Shown here piece by piece: positions 7,394 to 17,970 of a DNA stretch of 64,000 nucleotides. The notes under the pieces are model-generated. The model did no database searches. It saw nothing but the letters and a program-made list of their open reading frames with translations, and had not been told where the DNA came from. The stretch lies in the IMG/VR virus record IMGVR_UViG_3300027749_000047, positions 62,001 through 126,000 of that record; one strand, given 5' to 3'. Every line of letters starts with the position of its first letter. The stretch's first letter is position 1. A program made the translations under genes and the position numbers. The DNA comes from a virus.

Positions 7394-7719
7394 TCTATAT
7401 GGAGGTCGCATGGTGCTCAGACCATGGGCTTCCTCACTCAACTTTGTTTAGTTGGGATGAGGATGACCGAGCTAAACTTGCAGCATATTTGTTGGAGTCT
7501 GGCGAGAAGTGTCAAATGTGTGGCACTGCGGGCTGGGAGTGGGAAGAAGATAGGTATGCTTACGAACCTATTACTCACCAGTGTTGGGGTTGTTACATGA
7601 AGGATCGTGCTACGGACGAGAATGACCGCTTGCCAGGCTCTACAATAACATTAGTACCTTCTTATGTTGCTGAGAGTGTTCGTAATCAAAAGACAAAGAG
7701 GCCTGAGCGAAAGGATTAA
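7363..7719 (+). CDS. Tail assembly chaperone, frameshifted extension (gpT part)
   Basis: This reading frame has no ribosome site of its own and is read by -1 slippage from the gene starting at 6992, giving a 242-residue gpGT protein. The extension has LPHSTLFSWDEDDRAKLAAYLLE followed by CQMCGTAGWEWEED and HQCWGCYMKD, the paired CxxC zinc-binding pattern of actinophage gpGT extensions. An in-frame ATG at 7399 exists but lacks a ribosome site. It ends two bases before the tape measure start. Confidence 0.85.
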   Translation, partial: QRSRLRYDPTFYMEVAWCSDHGLPHSTLFSWDEDDRAKLAAYLLESGEKCQMCGTAGWEWEEDRYAYEPITHQCWGCYMKDRATDENDRLPGSTITLVPSYVAESVRNQKTKRPERKD

Positions 7720-7721
7720 CT

Positions 7722-10700
7722 GTGTTTAATGAAGATGTAACAGTTGATTTTAATGCCAACGTAGGCCCTTACACGTCTTCTCTTGGTCAAGCTTTGGCTA
7801 TGACCAATCAATTTAGTGCGGCTAATGATATCGCGATTGCTAAATTGGGCAATCTTAATAAGATTTCTTTATCTCTTATTCAGTCTACGGCTGCTTTTAC
7901 TGGTGCTAATAAGGTTGCTGTTGCGCAGGCTGCGGCTTATGAGCAAAAACTTTCTTCACTTAATGCTACTGCCAAGATTGCTGGTAAACAGTTTGAGGGT
8001 CTTGGCTCTGTAACTATGAAGTTTGCTCGCCAGTTTCCTGTGGGTATGGATAAGGCGATTGAGACTACTAAGACTTTAGCAACGTCTGGCGTTACTACAA
8101 CTAAACAGATTCAAAAGTTGGGCCAGGAGTTTATTAAACTACAGGCTGCTTCTGGCGAGTGGGGCTCTGGCATGCAGCAGGACATGCTTCAGGTTACTCG
8201 TTCTTTTGGTAACTCTACTAACATGATTAAGGGTTTTAGCGATTCCCTTGTTTCTGTTACAGCAAAGTATGGCGCTTCAGCTTCGTCTGTTTTGGCTTTT
8301 TCTAAAGCTATTGCGCCTATTGCTTCTGTAGTTGGTATTAGCCAAGCTTCTGTGTTTGGTTTGTCTACGGCGATGTCTCGTCTTGGTGAAGACGGTTATC
8401 GTTCTGCTAACGCGTTTAACAAGGTTCTTTTGGATATGAACCGGTCTATTCGTACTGGTTCTCCTGAAATTCGTGAGTATGCCAAAGTTTTGAACATGTC
8501 TACGGACTCTTTGGGTAACTTGTTTAAGAGTGATCCTACTGAAATGATTTTGCGTTTTACTGACGCTATCAATAAGCAAGGTTCGCAGGCTGTTACGACT
8601 CTTGATAATTTGGGTCTTGATGGTGTTAACACGTTTAAGTCTTTGCAGGCTTTGTCTAAGTCTGGTGACTTGCGTCAAATTGTTGGCGATGCTACTAGTT
8701 CTTACAATAATGGGTCTGCTAATGCAGGTGCTACTTCGGCATTAGGCGGGGTTAATGACCAATTGTCTAAAATGCAAGAAACTATGTCGCAAACTACTGC
8801 TGAGGCAGGTAAACCATTTCTGTCGTTTTTAAATAGCGTTTTGGGTGTATCAAACGGTATGGCTGAAGGCGTTCATGGTTTGGTTACTGCTCTTTCGGGG
8901 CTTGGACCATTGCTTCCAGTTTTGACTAGTTTGTGGACAATTCTTAAAGGTATTGCTGTCATTCAACTTGGTCGTCTTGGCTTAAGTATGTTTACAAATT
9001 CTAATTTTGGGCAACAATTTTTTGCTGGACGTACCCAAGCTATTAACGGGCAGGCTTTTGGACCTAATGCTTTGTCTACTGCTGGCGCTCGCGTTGGTCA
9101 AGCATTTGGCACGCTTTTTGGTGGTAAGGATCCAGTTACAGGTGCAAGAGGCGGACCGATTGGGATGCTTAAGGGTGGCGCTCAGTGGATTGCGCAGGCT
9201 TATACCAACGCTAATGCCAACCTTTACAACGCTGACCCAAGTAACTCTCGTATGCGTACCGATGCCGGTATGGCTGCTTCTAATAATAAATTTATGCTTA
9301 AAAATGGTGGAACAATAATGTCTGCTGAAGAGCAGGCTATTCGTTATGGTAGAGATTCAAATAATGTAATTCGTCCTGCAACGATGGCTACTATGCCTAA
9401 TGCAATTGCTAGTCAACTTGCTATGCAAATGGGTGCGTATGGTTCGCCTAATGGTGAGTATGGTGCGTCGCAACGTTTGGCTGTACAAAAAGCAATGTTT
9501 AATGATATGCGTCAAACTTCAGGTACTTTAGGGTTTTTTAAAGATGCTGTTAAGTATGCAGGCAAAAATGTCGGTGAATTTGGTAAGTCTATGGGCACTA
9601 GAGTTAAGGATTGGGTTAAACAAGGCGCTATTACTGGTGTTTCTGAAGAAGGTACAGCTATTCGTGGTGGTCAGCGTTTTGGTGCTTTAGGCGGCGCTTT
9701 AAGCGGAATGATGGGAATGCTAGGATCTACTATCGGAATTATGGCTGTCATGGCTGCTGCGGGTTTTGTATCTAAAGCAATTAAGCAAAATAATGAGCGC
9801 CAAACTGGTACTGGTTTTAGTGATGCTTATTCTGTGTACAATGATTTTGCTACTAAAGCAGGTTTGCCAACGCAGTCTTACACTAATACAAATGCTATGT
9901 ATGATCCTATGGCTTGGGCGAGTTATTATGCAAAAAGTGCTAAGTCGCCTAGGCAAGCAACTAAAATGTCAACGTCGGAAATTTTAAATGCTTTAAAAAC
10001 TGATTACAAAGCTAGCTATACTTTTAATACTCAAAAAGAGTTATTAACTGGTACTGGTTTGGGTATTCAAGCAAGAATGATGGCTGGTCCTAATGCTAGT
10101 CCTGAAGTTATTAGCCGTTTGACGCAAGATGCGCTTGCTGGCACAAAAAATGCTACTTTGGCGCGTGCCGCTGGTAATTACGCTACTGGTAAATCAACTT
10201 ACGGTAGTTCTAATAGTGGTCTTTATACCGACGCTTTTCAATCGGCTGCCGACACAATGACTTATACTGATGCTGTGGCTCACCGTCAAAGTGCCTACGG
10301 CGGAACTATGGCACAGTTGATTCGACAAGAGGCGACTTCTAATATTAATAATACTGCCCTAAAATTTGGAACCGGTACTATCCGTATGGCTACGCTTTCC
10401 GAGGCAGTAAAAATTCTTAGGGGCACTGCTGGCATTTCAGGCTCAAAGGGCTATAGAGATGTGCAGAACATGAATGCAGCTCGTATTGTTTCGGAATTGC
10501 TTGGTGTAAAGTATGACCTTAATTCTTGGAATTTACTCAAACAACAACGTGTTAACTCAGCTGTGTCTCAGTCTACAAGTGACACTGATCCGCTAAGTGT
10601 ATTTTTTGCTAATACTTCTGACAAAAAATCACTCCCAAGTAATTCTTTTTACCAATATTACAAAACTTTGATTAAGGGTGGCGGTTACGGCTGGGAGACG

Positions 10701-13127
10701 CCATATTATGTAAAAGGTAAGCGCCAAGTTTCTCCTGAAGAAACTTATGCTAAAAAACAAAATAGCCAACTTGGCGGGGCTCTTTTTGCAGCCGAAGATT
10801 TTGCTTGGTCAAAAAGCAAAACTGTTTTAGATATTTATAATGATCCTACAGTTTTTAATGGTATTAAAAACAAAATTGTTAAATTGGCCATTAATGCTTT
10901 TGTTGCTCAAAACGATGTTGGTTCGCAAAATTCTTTTTCACAAGCAATATCTACAATGTCTTTGACTGCTAATGCAGAAAATGGCGCAAATGCTGTCATT
11001 GATTTGTTAAAAGAATTAGCAAATCCTAACCTTGCCGCTACCAGTTCACAAGCTGCTGCAATCATGAATGCTTACAGTATGACGGCTGCTTCGCGCTCGG
11101 TTCAACAAGCGGGTCAATCTGGTTTGGCTAATATTAATGAAAATATTAAAACTGGTGTTAAAGCGGCCAATACTGTTTTGCCTACCGGCGCAACTCAAGA
11201 TGAGCAGTCGATTCTTAATCAAGAAAAATCTAATGGTCAGCAAGCAGTTTCGCAAGTGATGTCGTTTGCTAAGCAAATTGCTAATTTAAATCATTCTTTG
11301 GCTGAAAGCCAAAATGATATGAATCTAAACATTACACGTTCACAAGCCAAATTTACATTGGGTATTTTGCGCGGTACGCAAGATTTTGCTAAAAGTTATT
11401 ACAATGTTTATGAGCGTATTGGCGGTCAGCGTGTTGCTTCAACAGGCGCGTTAGTTACGAACCTTAAAGAGCAAAATACTCTTTTGAATCGTCAAATGAA
11501 GAATGTGGCTAAGTTGAAAAAACTTGGGCTGTCTGATGATGCCATTCGCACTTTGGATTTGATGAATCCTGCTAACGCACAACAAACAGATCAGCTTGTT
11601 AATGATATGACTCGTAATGCTGCTTTAGTATCGCAGACTAATGAAACAGTATCTAAGCGCATTGGGCTCTCAAATCAACATGAAACTAGTCCTTTTAATA
11701 CGGCTTATGCTCGTGCTAAAGAAGATTTTAATTTGCAGATGCAGTACATGAATGAAGATTTTGAAAAGGCTGCTAAGCGTGCATATAACGATTTGTTTAA
11801 TTTTGGCGAGAACGTTGCTATTGGCGGTAAAGGCGCTACCGATAAACTTGCCAAGGCTTTATCTGGTATGCCTGATGTTGCAGGTAAAGCCGCTAAAGCA
11901 GCCGGACAAGCAATTTTGGCTAATCTAAAAAGTTCTTTAGGTGGTTTGACTGGCAGCGAGCAATTTAGTTTAGTAAACGGTATTTTGAATGCTCCTAAAA
12001 AAGCGCCAAATGCTGTTTCTGCGCCTAATAGTGGCTCGTCAGGCAGCGGGTATCTTGCTGGTGGTAGCGGTAGTACTTCGCCTACTGGCTCCGCTAATCG
12101 TAATGCCGCTAGTACTATTGGTAAAAATACAGGAGTTGGAACTAGAATTGGTGGCGTTCAATCACAAAGTTCTACACCCGATACTGTGTGGGGCGCTGGT
12201 GTTCCTGTTTTTGGAACTGGTAAGAATCGCACTGAGGTTTGGGCTGCTAGTAACGATTTGATTCATTACGACAAGCATTATGATGCAGCTAGTAAAAAAT
12301 GGGTTTGGAATGCTACTGATACTGCCAGTGGCAAGAAACTTACTACTGCTCGCAAGCTAGAGGTTAACGCTTCTTCAAAGCGTGCGCAGTTTCTTGAGGC
12401 TGCTTTTCAACAAATCGGCAAGCCTTACAAAACTGGTGGGTGGCACTACACGGATCATGATGGGCATGATTTTGACTGTTCTGGGCTTGTTGATTACGCA
12501 GCGCATGCTGCTGGGGTTAAAGATTTAGGTTATAGCACTGCGCAAGGTATTAAAAATAAAGTTGCTAAGATTGACAGTAAAAATGCTAAGGCTGGAGATT
12601 TAGTTTTTTGGACTAAAAATGGTTCAAACGAAGCACATCACGTTGCTATTTTTATTGGTAACGGTATGGTTTTGGATGCTCAAAAATCCGGTACTAATGT
12701 GCACGTCCAAGGTCTTAATGATTTTAAAAATGATGGTAATGAGTCTTGGGGACGTATTAAAGGTTTTGCTACTGGTGGTTACATTACTGGCCCTGGTACA
12801 GGTACTTCTGACTCTATTCCCGCCAAACTTTCTCATGGTGAGTTTGTTGTTAAGGCTGATGCGGTTAATAAGTATGGCATTGATTTGTTGCATGCTTTGA
12901 ATGACCAAAAACTAGGTTCTCCGGGTTATGTTAAGCATAGTGATGTTAGGGCGTCTAGAATGAATCATTATTCTACTCAAACCTATAATGTGAGTCATTC
13001 TCAGTATGACCAATCTACGCAGATTAATGGTCCTATTACTGTTCAATCTTCTGATCCTGCAGAGTTTGCTCGTAAGATGAATGCTCGTCAAAGGCGTCAG
13101 CGTCTCTTACAACCGGTAGGTAACTAA
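7722..13127 (+). CDS. Tape measure protein with NlpC/P60 peptidase domain
   Basis: The 1801-residue protein starts with GTG and sets tail length. Its first half has the Ala/Ser/Gly-rich helices and GASASSVLAFSKAIAP-type repeats of TP901-type tape measures, with hydrophobic segments near residues 400 and 660. Residues about 1555-1690 form an NlpC/P60 endopeptidase: FDCSGLVDYA (Cys near 1586) and HHVAIFIGNGMVLDA (His near 1640), which would cut peptidoglycan during DNA entry. The closing GTSDSIPAKLSHGEFVVKADA motif is typical of tape measure C-termini. The tail would be long, of the order of 250 nm if about 1.5 Angstrom per residue applies; that figure is inference. Confidence 0.95.
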   Translation: MFNEDVTVDFNANVGPYTSSLGQALAMTNQFSAANDIAIAKLGNLNKISLSLIQSTAAFTGANKVAVAQAAAYEQKLSSLNATAKIAGKQFEGLGSVTMKFARQFPVGMDKAIETTKTLATSGVTTTKQIQKLGQEFIKLQAASGEWGSGMQQDMLQVTRSFGNSTNMIKGFSDSLVSVTAKYGASASSVLAFSKAIAPIASVVGISQASVFGLSTAMSRLGEDGYRSANAFNKVLLDMNRSIRTGSPEIREYAKVLNMSTDSLGNLFKSDPTEMILRFTDAINKQGSQAVTTLDNLGLDGVNTFKSLQALSKSGDLRQIVGDATSSYNNGSANAGATSALGGVNDQLSKMQETMSQTTAEAGKPFLSFLNSVLGVSNGMAEGVHGLVTALSGLGPLLPVLTSLWTILKGIAVIQLGRLGLSMFTNSNFGQQFFAGRTQAINGQAFGPNALSTAGARVGQAFGTLFGGKDPVTGARGGPIGMLKGGAQWIAQAYTNANANLYNADPSNSRMRTDAGMAASNNKFMLKNGGTIMSAEEQAIRYGRDSNNVIRPATMATMPNAIASQLAMQMGAYGSPNGEYGASQRLAVQKAMFNDMRQTSGTLGFFKDAVKYAGKNVGEFGKSMGTRVKDWVKQGAITGVSEEGTAIRGGQRFGALGGALSGMMGMLGSTIGIMAVMAAAGFVSKAIKQNNERQTGTGFSDAYSVYNDFATKAGLPTQSYTNTNAMYDPMAWASYYAKSAKSPRQATKMSTSEILNALKTDYKASYTFNTQKELLTGTGLGIQARMMAGPNASPEVISRLTQDALAGTKNATLARAAGNYATGKSTYGSSNSGLYTDAFQSAADTMTYTDAVAHRQSAYGGTMAQLIRQEATSNINNTALKFGTGTIRMATLSEAVKILRGTAGISGSKGYRDVQNMNAARIVSELLGVKYDLNSWNLLKQQRVNSAVSQSTSDTDPLSVFFANTSDKKSLPSNSFYQYYKTLIKGGGYGWETPYYVKGKRQVSPEETYAKKQNSQLGGALFAAEDFAWSKSKTVLDIYNDPTVFNGIKNKIVKLAINAFVAQNDVGSQNSFSQAISTMSLTANAENGANAVIDLLKELANPNLAATSSQAAAIMNAYSMTAASRSVQQAGQSGLANINENIKTGVKAANTVLPTGATQDEQSILNQEKSNGQQAVSQVMSFAKQIANLNHSLAESQNDMNLNITRSQAKFTLGILRGTQDFAKSYYNVYERIGGQRVASTGALVTNLKEQNTLLNRQMKNVAKLKKLGLSDDAIRTLDLMNPANAQQTDQLVNDMTRNAALVSQTNETVSKRIGLSNQHETSPFNTAYARAKEDFNLQMQYMNEDFEKAAKRAYNDLFNFGENVAIGGKGATDKLAKALSGMPDVAGKAAKAAGQAILANLKSSLGGLTGSEQFSLVNGILNAPKKAPNAVSAPNSGSSGSGYLAGGSGSTSPTGSANRNAASTIGKNTGVGTRIGGVQSQSSTPDTVWGAGVPVFGTGKNRTEVWAASNDLIHYDKHYDAASKKWVWNATDTASGKKLTTARKLEVNASSKRAQFLEAAFQQIGKPYKTGGWHYTDHDGHDFDCSGLVDYAAHAAGVKDLGYSTAQGIKNKVAKIDSKNAKAGDLVFWTKNGSNEAHHVAIFIGNGMVLDAQKSGTNVHVQGLNDFKNDGNESWGRIKGFATGGYITGPGTGTSDSIPAKLSHGEFVVKADAVNKYGIDLLHALNDQKLGSPGYVKHSDVRASRMNHYSTQTYNVSHSQYDQSTQINGPITVQSSDPAEFARKMNARQRRQRLLQPVGN

Positions 13128-13636
13128 TGGCTGTTAGTAAGTCGACTCCGTATTCAAATTTGCATACTGATGTGCAGGTTCGTATTTCTTTATCTACTGA
13201 TTTGTATTACTCAAATTCGGTAGTTAACAATGCAAGCCGGTGGTTGCTTGTCAATGATGGAATTGTTTATAAACTTGCTAAGGGTTCTTTTGAGAACTCT
13301 GCAGTTCAGTTTAGGCGCGATGAGGTAACTAACTCGTTTCTTGAGGGTAAGTACACTATTAATGCTTTGCGTGAGAATGTTACGGAAACGTTAGCGGTTT
13401 ATGTCCATGGGTCTACACATATGGAAGTTATGGATGCCGTTAAGTCTTTAACTGATGCGTTGTCTCAGATTGGGTTTGTTATTGAGGTGAGTATAGGTAA
13501 TTTGATTAAAAGCTGGAATTGTTATGCTTCGGACTATACGGTAAATATTTCGCATGAGTTGCTTCATGCTAAGATGGCTCTTGTAACGGCACAGGTGACG
13601 CGTGATCCTGTTGAAACAATAACTGAGGAAATTTAA
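13127..13636 (+). CDS. Minor tail protein (distal tail position)
   Basis: The ATG overlaps the tape measure stop. The protein has 169 residues with a mixed beta pattern (TDVQVRISLSTDLYYSNS, ASRWLLVNDGIVYKLAKGS, ALRENVTETLAVYVHGSTH). In long-tailed phages the gene after the tape measure is the distal tail protein that joins tube and baseplate; this one is shorter than many. The end DPVETITEEI recalls such proteins. Assignment is by position. Confidence 0.55.
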   Translation: MAVSKSTPYSNLHTDVQVRISLSTDLYYSNSVVNNASRWLLVNDGIVYKLAKGSFENSAVQFRRDEVTNSFLEGKYTINALRENVTETLAVYVHGSTHMEVMDAVKSLTDALSQIGFVIEVSIGNLIKSWNCYASDYTVNISHELLHAKMALVTAQVTRDPVETITEEI

Positions 13637-14046
13637 TGGGCTATATTTCAATGTATGGCGACCAGTTGCTTTTGGCTTCTTTATTGACGCCAGATTCAGC
13701 TGTTAGTATTGACTCATTTTATGTGGCTCTTTTGACTGATTTACCTGACAAAAACATTACTGATTCTGCGCTGTTGAGTGAACCTTCTGGTAGTGGGTAT
13801 GGCCGTGTAAGTTACCAATCGGGTTACGCTAACTGGTCTTCTTCTGTTGGGGTTTTTTACAACGCTAATGACATTGTTTTTCCTACGCCTACTGGCGATT
13901 GGGGACGTATTGTTGGGTGGGCTTTGTGTGATAGTGCCGGTATTGGCAATGTTATTGCTGTTGGTGCTTTAACGCCAGAATCTAGCGTGTCTGCTTATTC
14001 TAATGTTTATATTCCAGCAACGTCTTTGCGTTTAAAGTTGGTTTGA
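13636..14046 (+). CDS. Minor tail protein, tail-fibre-like small beta protein
   Basis: The start overlaps the previous stop by one base. The 136-residue protein has SFYVALLTDLP, SGYGRVSYQSGYANWS, FPTPTGDWGRIVGWALCDSAGIGNVIAVGAL, a pattern seen in a family of phage tail proteins with the series R-W-N-FP-W-G-GLCD-GN-L. These lie in the baseplate region next to the distal tail gene. Specific function is not established. Confidence 0.65.
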   Translation: MGYISMYGDQLLLASLLTPDSAVSIDSFYVALLTDLPDKNITDSALLSEPSGSGYGRVSYQSGYANWSSSVGVFYNANDIVFPTPTGDWGRIVGWALCDSAGIGNVIAVGALTPESSVSAYSNVYIPATSLRLKLV

Positions 14047-14047
14047 T

Positions 14048-15361
14048 GTGGCTTACGGCGTCGCTATTGCTTATCATGATTTTTCGGCAGCTTTACCTGA
14101 CCTAAATAATTCATACTATTTTTCTTTCGGAACTTATCCAAACGCATCTCCAGGTCCTATTACTGTCGGTGATGATGTCACTATTAGGTCGGTTAGTAAT
14201 ACTGATTGGTACATGTTTGGCTATGTAAATTCTAGTGTTGGCACTACTAGTACAACTATTGTTTACAACATTACTGTTACTGGTTTGTCAGAAATACTTC
14301 ATGGTGCATCTGTTGTTGATGAAACATATTGGAGTATTGATAGCACTGTTAGTATTGATGTTCCTTTGCCCTCTGACGAGTCACTTTCTATGTCAGACGC
14401 TAGCGCTTCGTTAACGGTTCGACCTAAAATTGCGTATCATAAAGGCCTTATTATGGCTAAATCTGCTGTTTTCAATACCGATCCTTATTTTGTTGTAGCC
14501 GGATACCCTATTGCAGCTAGCGGTTTTGGTGTCAATATTTATTCCAAAGGCACTATTGACATGAATGGTGTTGAAACTAACGTTAAATATTCTGATGTTG
14601 ATTTGTATTCTGATGAACGTTGGGTGCCTATCGATTCCACTTTAGGCATTAGCACTCAAGGGGCAAATACTTATTTAACAAAATGGTGGCCGTGGAAATC
14701 TAATGTTGCTAATAGTGTTTTGGCTTCTTCTACAAACAGCCCAACAGTAGTAAATAATGTTCAGGTTAATTACGGCTATGGCACGCAAAACACTAGGCTA
14801 AATGAAAAAGCCGTAAGATTTTTAAATGACCAATATCTAGTTACCAATAATAAACCTTTGACTACTGTTAATAATCAGTCGAAATATTTCACTATGATGT
14901 CGGTCATTTTTTTACAGCCTCCAACTAAAAGCAATTGGTATGTTGTTATGGGTGCTGGTGGGGATAAATATACTTCTTTTGATCCTTTAATTAGTGTAAG
15001 GTATTACAGAAACAGTACTTTGAAGTTGATGCTGGGTCATACTGTTTTGTCTGAGATACGTATTGATGCGTCTAGGTTTCAAATGTTTAAGCCTATTGTT
15101 ATTGCTGTTAGTGTTTCTGCTACAGATAAAATAGTGCGTTTTGCTGTTTTGGACACTCAATTTCATTACGAACAGGTGGCTATAGCGGCAAATCATCCGT
15201 TTGATGTTAACTTTTATCTTGGTGGGGCTCCTGTTACTGACAAGAATTACACGGCGCATATGTATTTGCTGGAGCATAATCAGTATTATTCTGAGTTGTC
15301 ACAAGAACAAATACAAGACCGTATGCTTTTGTTAGATAAAATTTATGGAGTTACTTTATGA
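14048..15361 (+). CDS. Minor tail protein, unrecognised
   Basis: The protein has 437 residues and a GTG start just after the previous stop. It is beta-rich with many Ser, Thr, Tyr and Asn. A central part (residues 190-240) reads DVDLYSDERWVPID and LTKWWPWKSNVANSV. The C-terminal half (NQSKYFTMMSVIFLQPP, MLGHTVLSEIRIDASRFQMF, VIAVSVSATDKIVRFAVLD, AHMYLLEHNQYYSE) looks like a concanavalin/laminin-G type jelly roll, which could bind cell-surface glycans. It overlaps the next gene by ATGA. Confidence 0.6.
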   Translation: MAYGVAIAYHDFSAALPDLNNSYYFSFGTYPNASPGPITVGDDVTIRSVSNTDWYMFGYVNSSVGTTSTTIVYNITVTGLSEILHGASVVDETYWSIDSTVSIDVPLPSDESLSMSDASASLTVRPKIAYHKGLIMAKSAVFNTDPYFVVAGYPIAASGFGVNIYSKGTIDMNGVETNVKYSDVDLYSDERWVPIDSTLGISTQGANTYLTKWWPWKSNVANSVLASSTNSPTVVNNVQVNYGYGTQNTRLNEKAVRFLNDQYLVTNNKPLTTVNNQSKYFTMMSVIFLQPPTKSNWYVVMGAGGDKYTSFDPLISVRYYRNSTLKLMLGHTVLSEIRIDASRFQMFKPIVIAVSVSATDKIVRFAVLDTQFHYEQVAIAANHPFDVNFYLGGAPVTDKNYTAHMYLLEHNQYYSELSQEQIQDRMLLLDKIYGVTL

Positions 15362-17970
15362 AACGGCCTCAAGCAAATATTACGTCTTTAACTGAGTCTG
15401 GTTATTGGCGTATCATTGTTGATCCTTTGCCTAAAACATCTGGAGATAAGTCTAAAAGGGATGTCACTGTGTTTCGTGGCGGGGCTACTACTGTTTCTAG
15501 TTTGTCTACTACAGACCCTTTTGGGCCTGCTACCGCTACTATTTCTTTCCCAGCTATTACTATTTTTGATTCGTTGGGTACTGGCGATTTGGATTGGTGT
15601 GTGCCTGAGGCAAATGTAGATATTATTTGGATGTCTCCTCAGTCAGCTGACGGCACTTCTGCTGGTACGCCTTTGTATTATTGGGAAGGTTACTTTCTCG
15701 CTTTTGAGTTTGGCGAAGATGATGCTGGCGGTACTTTGACTATTACATGTAATGGAGCGATGCGTCAGTTAGATAACTTTTTGGCTAAGCCTGAATATTT
15801 GACGCATCCTATTTCTTATGAGCAGGCTATCGCTCGCCAGTTTTATTATAGTCTGCATCCTTCAAGTCGCCTTCGAGAAATTAGTCCTCTTTCTGAAACT
15901 CTTGATGAGTTGGATTGGTGGGATACGGTATATAACGCTTCTGATTATGCTAATCTTTCTAACTTTTATCGTCCTGTAAGTATTAAAGATAAGACTCGTT
16001 GGACTGGTTTTTTAACTCGTTCTACTGGTAACTTTGAACCTGTTTTGACTACTTATATTCAGGGTTTGTTATCTACTATGCAAACATCTAGGGGCTGTTT
16101 TACTATTTTGTTAGGTAAGGATCGTAGACCTTATTTTAAACATCGTGACCGTTTACATGCGCCTTCTAACGAAACGCTAGTAATTGATTTGTTGTGGCCG
16201 GGTGTACAGGTTAGTGTGTCTCAGGATTATTCGCAGCGCCTAAATGTTGTTTATGGTAATGGGCAGTCTTTGTCGGGATATTCTTACTCTAACCTTAAAG
16301 TTTCTGCCGATGGGTCTAAAACTTATTACCAACCTTTTGCGGCTAGGCGCCAGGTTTATCCTTCTTTGGAAACAAACATTAATTTTGACCCTAATAAAAT
16401 GGCTAAAGAAGTTTCGTTGCAGTTCTTTAGTGGTTTAGATGCAGATGAGGCTGCTGCTGTGGCTAGAAAGCATTTGGAGATGTTTTCTGAGCCTGGTATT
16501 ACTGGGTCTTTGACTTTAAAAACTGACCCTCTTGTTAATGGTGTTTCTTATCCTCGTCAAATGATTACAGCTGGTATGTCTGTTCAGTTGGTAGGGCTTT
16601 TTGGCGACCCTAATGGTGTTGTTGTTCATATTACAGAAACGTCTTATTCTGAAGACGGAAGCGTTTCTATCACTTTTGATTCAAAGTTTCGTGATCAGTT
16701 GACTGTGCAAGAAGTACGTAAGCGCGGGCGTGATTCTATGGTGGTTAATAGAGTTTTGGGCGTTGGCCGTTATGCTCCGAGTATTCCGGATTTGTTGTTC
16801 CCGTGGACTTACGAAAAGCCAGTTTATTCAGGGTACATTCCGCAAGCGTCAGGGTTTATGTGGAATGCTGGCGTGAATTCTAATACTATTGCTAATGACG
16901 TTTCTTTCCCGTGGGCTGGTTTTACTAAAGCGTATCCACCAGGTAAGTCAGGGCATGAGTCTTTTTATGCCAAGATTGAGGGGCCTGCTAGTACAAATAA
17001 TGCTGACAGTAACTGGTCTGACCCTACGGTAGTTAATCTTGCGGTTACTGGGCAGGTTGTTGGTGCGCAGTTTGTTGCGGTCAAATCTGATGGTACACAG
17101 TACAAAGTGCCTTTTCATGTTTCTATTTGGTATCAAAATGTTGATGTTTTGACAGGTATGCCTATTTTGCCTACGGCAACTGGGGCGGATACTTTTTCTA
17201 AAACTATTACAGATCATGCTTTGGTGACTAGTACAGCAACTATTTCTGGCGGTATGTATACGATTACGTTTACTACTTCTAGGGCGCACAATCTAAACGT
17301 TGGCGATAATGTTTTTGTGATGGCTGACCCTGCGCCAACTATTGATGGGTTGTTGTCTCCAACTTATTACGTGGTCGATACTGTACCAAGTGCAACTAAA
17401 ATAACTGTCAAGGTAAGTTCTAGTGCTATTTCTGCTGCTGAGGCTAATACTTTGAAGTATGGTGATTCTACTTTTGCTAGGCAGTATGTAGGGCTTGCTA
17501 AATACATTATTGGTGTAAAAGATGCTGCTACTGGGTTTTCTTACCAGCCTGGTCAGTATTACCCGTTTTTTGAAGGTGCTTGGGAAAACAATAGAGCTGA
17601 TGGCACTATTATTCAGGACCCTAATGTTGTGGCTAAAACGCCTCCTATTGCTGCGTGGGGTACTCATTATCAAAAGGCTGGCTATTGGCCTGCTTCATCG
17701 CCCGGTCCGGAACGCGATGGAGTAACTGTTCCTACCGGCAGGCTGGTGGATGAAACGCCTTTTAGTTTTGACTTTAAGGGTACTTCTATTGTTAATGTCA
17801 GCCAGTATGAGGCTTTCAATCCTAAGTTGCCTGATGCTGCGCGTGTGGCAGCTTATGTGATGTTTTATTGTGATCAGGAATGGAGTGATTCTCAAGGTAA
17901 ACTTATTCCTAGAACTGAGGATGTCTATTTCTTGGGTCGCTTGTATCACCAACCACCGACGGGACAATAA
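15358..17970 (+). CDS. Large minor tail / baseplate hub protein
   Basis: The protein has 870 residues. Residues 1-460 have the layout of hub (Tal-like) proteins: VTVFRGGATTVSSLSTTDPFGPATATISFP, PLYYWEGYFLAFEFG, an R-x-LDNFLAKPEYL helix, QDYSQRLNVVYGNGQSLSGY, and SITFDSKFRDQLTVQEVRKRGRDSM. The rest is a series of beta domains. One, at about residues 621-695, contains RAHNLNVGDNVFVMADP...YYVVDTVPSATKITVKV, a module seen in other fibre proteins of this phage. The start overlaps the previous stop. Confidence 0.7.
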   Translation: MKRPQANITSLTESGYWRIIVDPLPKTSGDKSKRDVTVFRGGATTVSSLSTTDPFGPATATISFPAITIFDSLGTGDLDWCVPEANVDIIWMSPQSADGTSAGTPLYYWEGYFLAFEFGEDDAGGTLTITCNGAMRQLDNFLAKPEYLTHPISYEQAIARQFYYSLHPSSRLREISPLSETLDELDWWDTVYNASDYANLSNFYRPVSIKDKTRWTGFLTRSTGNFEPVLTTYIQGLLSTMQTSRGCFTILLGKDRRPYFKHRDRLHAPSNETLVIDLLWPGVQVSVSQDYSQRLNVVYGNGQSLSGYSYSNLKVSADGSKTYYQPFAARRQVYPSLETNINFDPNKMAKEVSLQFFSGLDADEAAAVARKHLEMFSEPGITGSLTLKTDPLVNGVSYPRQMITAGMSVQLVGLFGDPNGVVVHITETSYSEDGSVSITFDSKFRDQLTVQEVRKRGRDSMVVNRVLGVGRYAPSIPDLLFPWTYEKPVYSGYIPQASGFMWNAGVNSNTIANDVSFPWAGFTKAYPPGKSGHESFYAKIEGPASTNNADSNWSDPTVVNLAVTGQVVGAQFVAVKSDGTQYKVPFHVSIWYQNVDVLTGMPILPTATGADTFSKTITDHALVTSTATISGGMYTITFTTSRAHNLNVGDNVFVMADPAPTIDGLLSPTYYVVDTVPSATKITVKVSSSAISAAEANTLKYGDSTFARQYVGLAKYIIGVKDAATGFSYQPGQYYPFFEGAWENNRADGTIIQDPNVVAKTPPIAAWGTHYQKAGYWPASSPGPERDGVTVPTGRLVDETPFSFDFKGTSIVNVSQYEAFNPKLPDAARVAAYVMFYCDQEWSDSQGKLIPRTEDVYFLGRLYHQPPTGQ

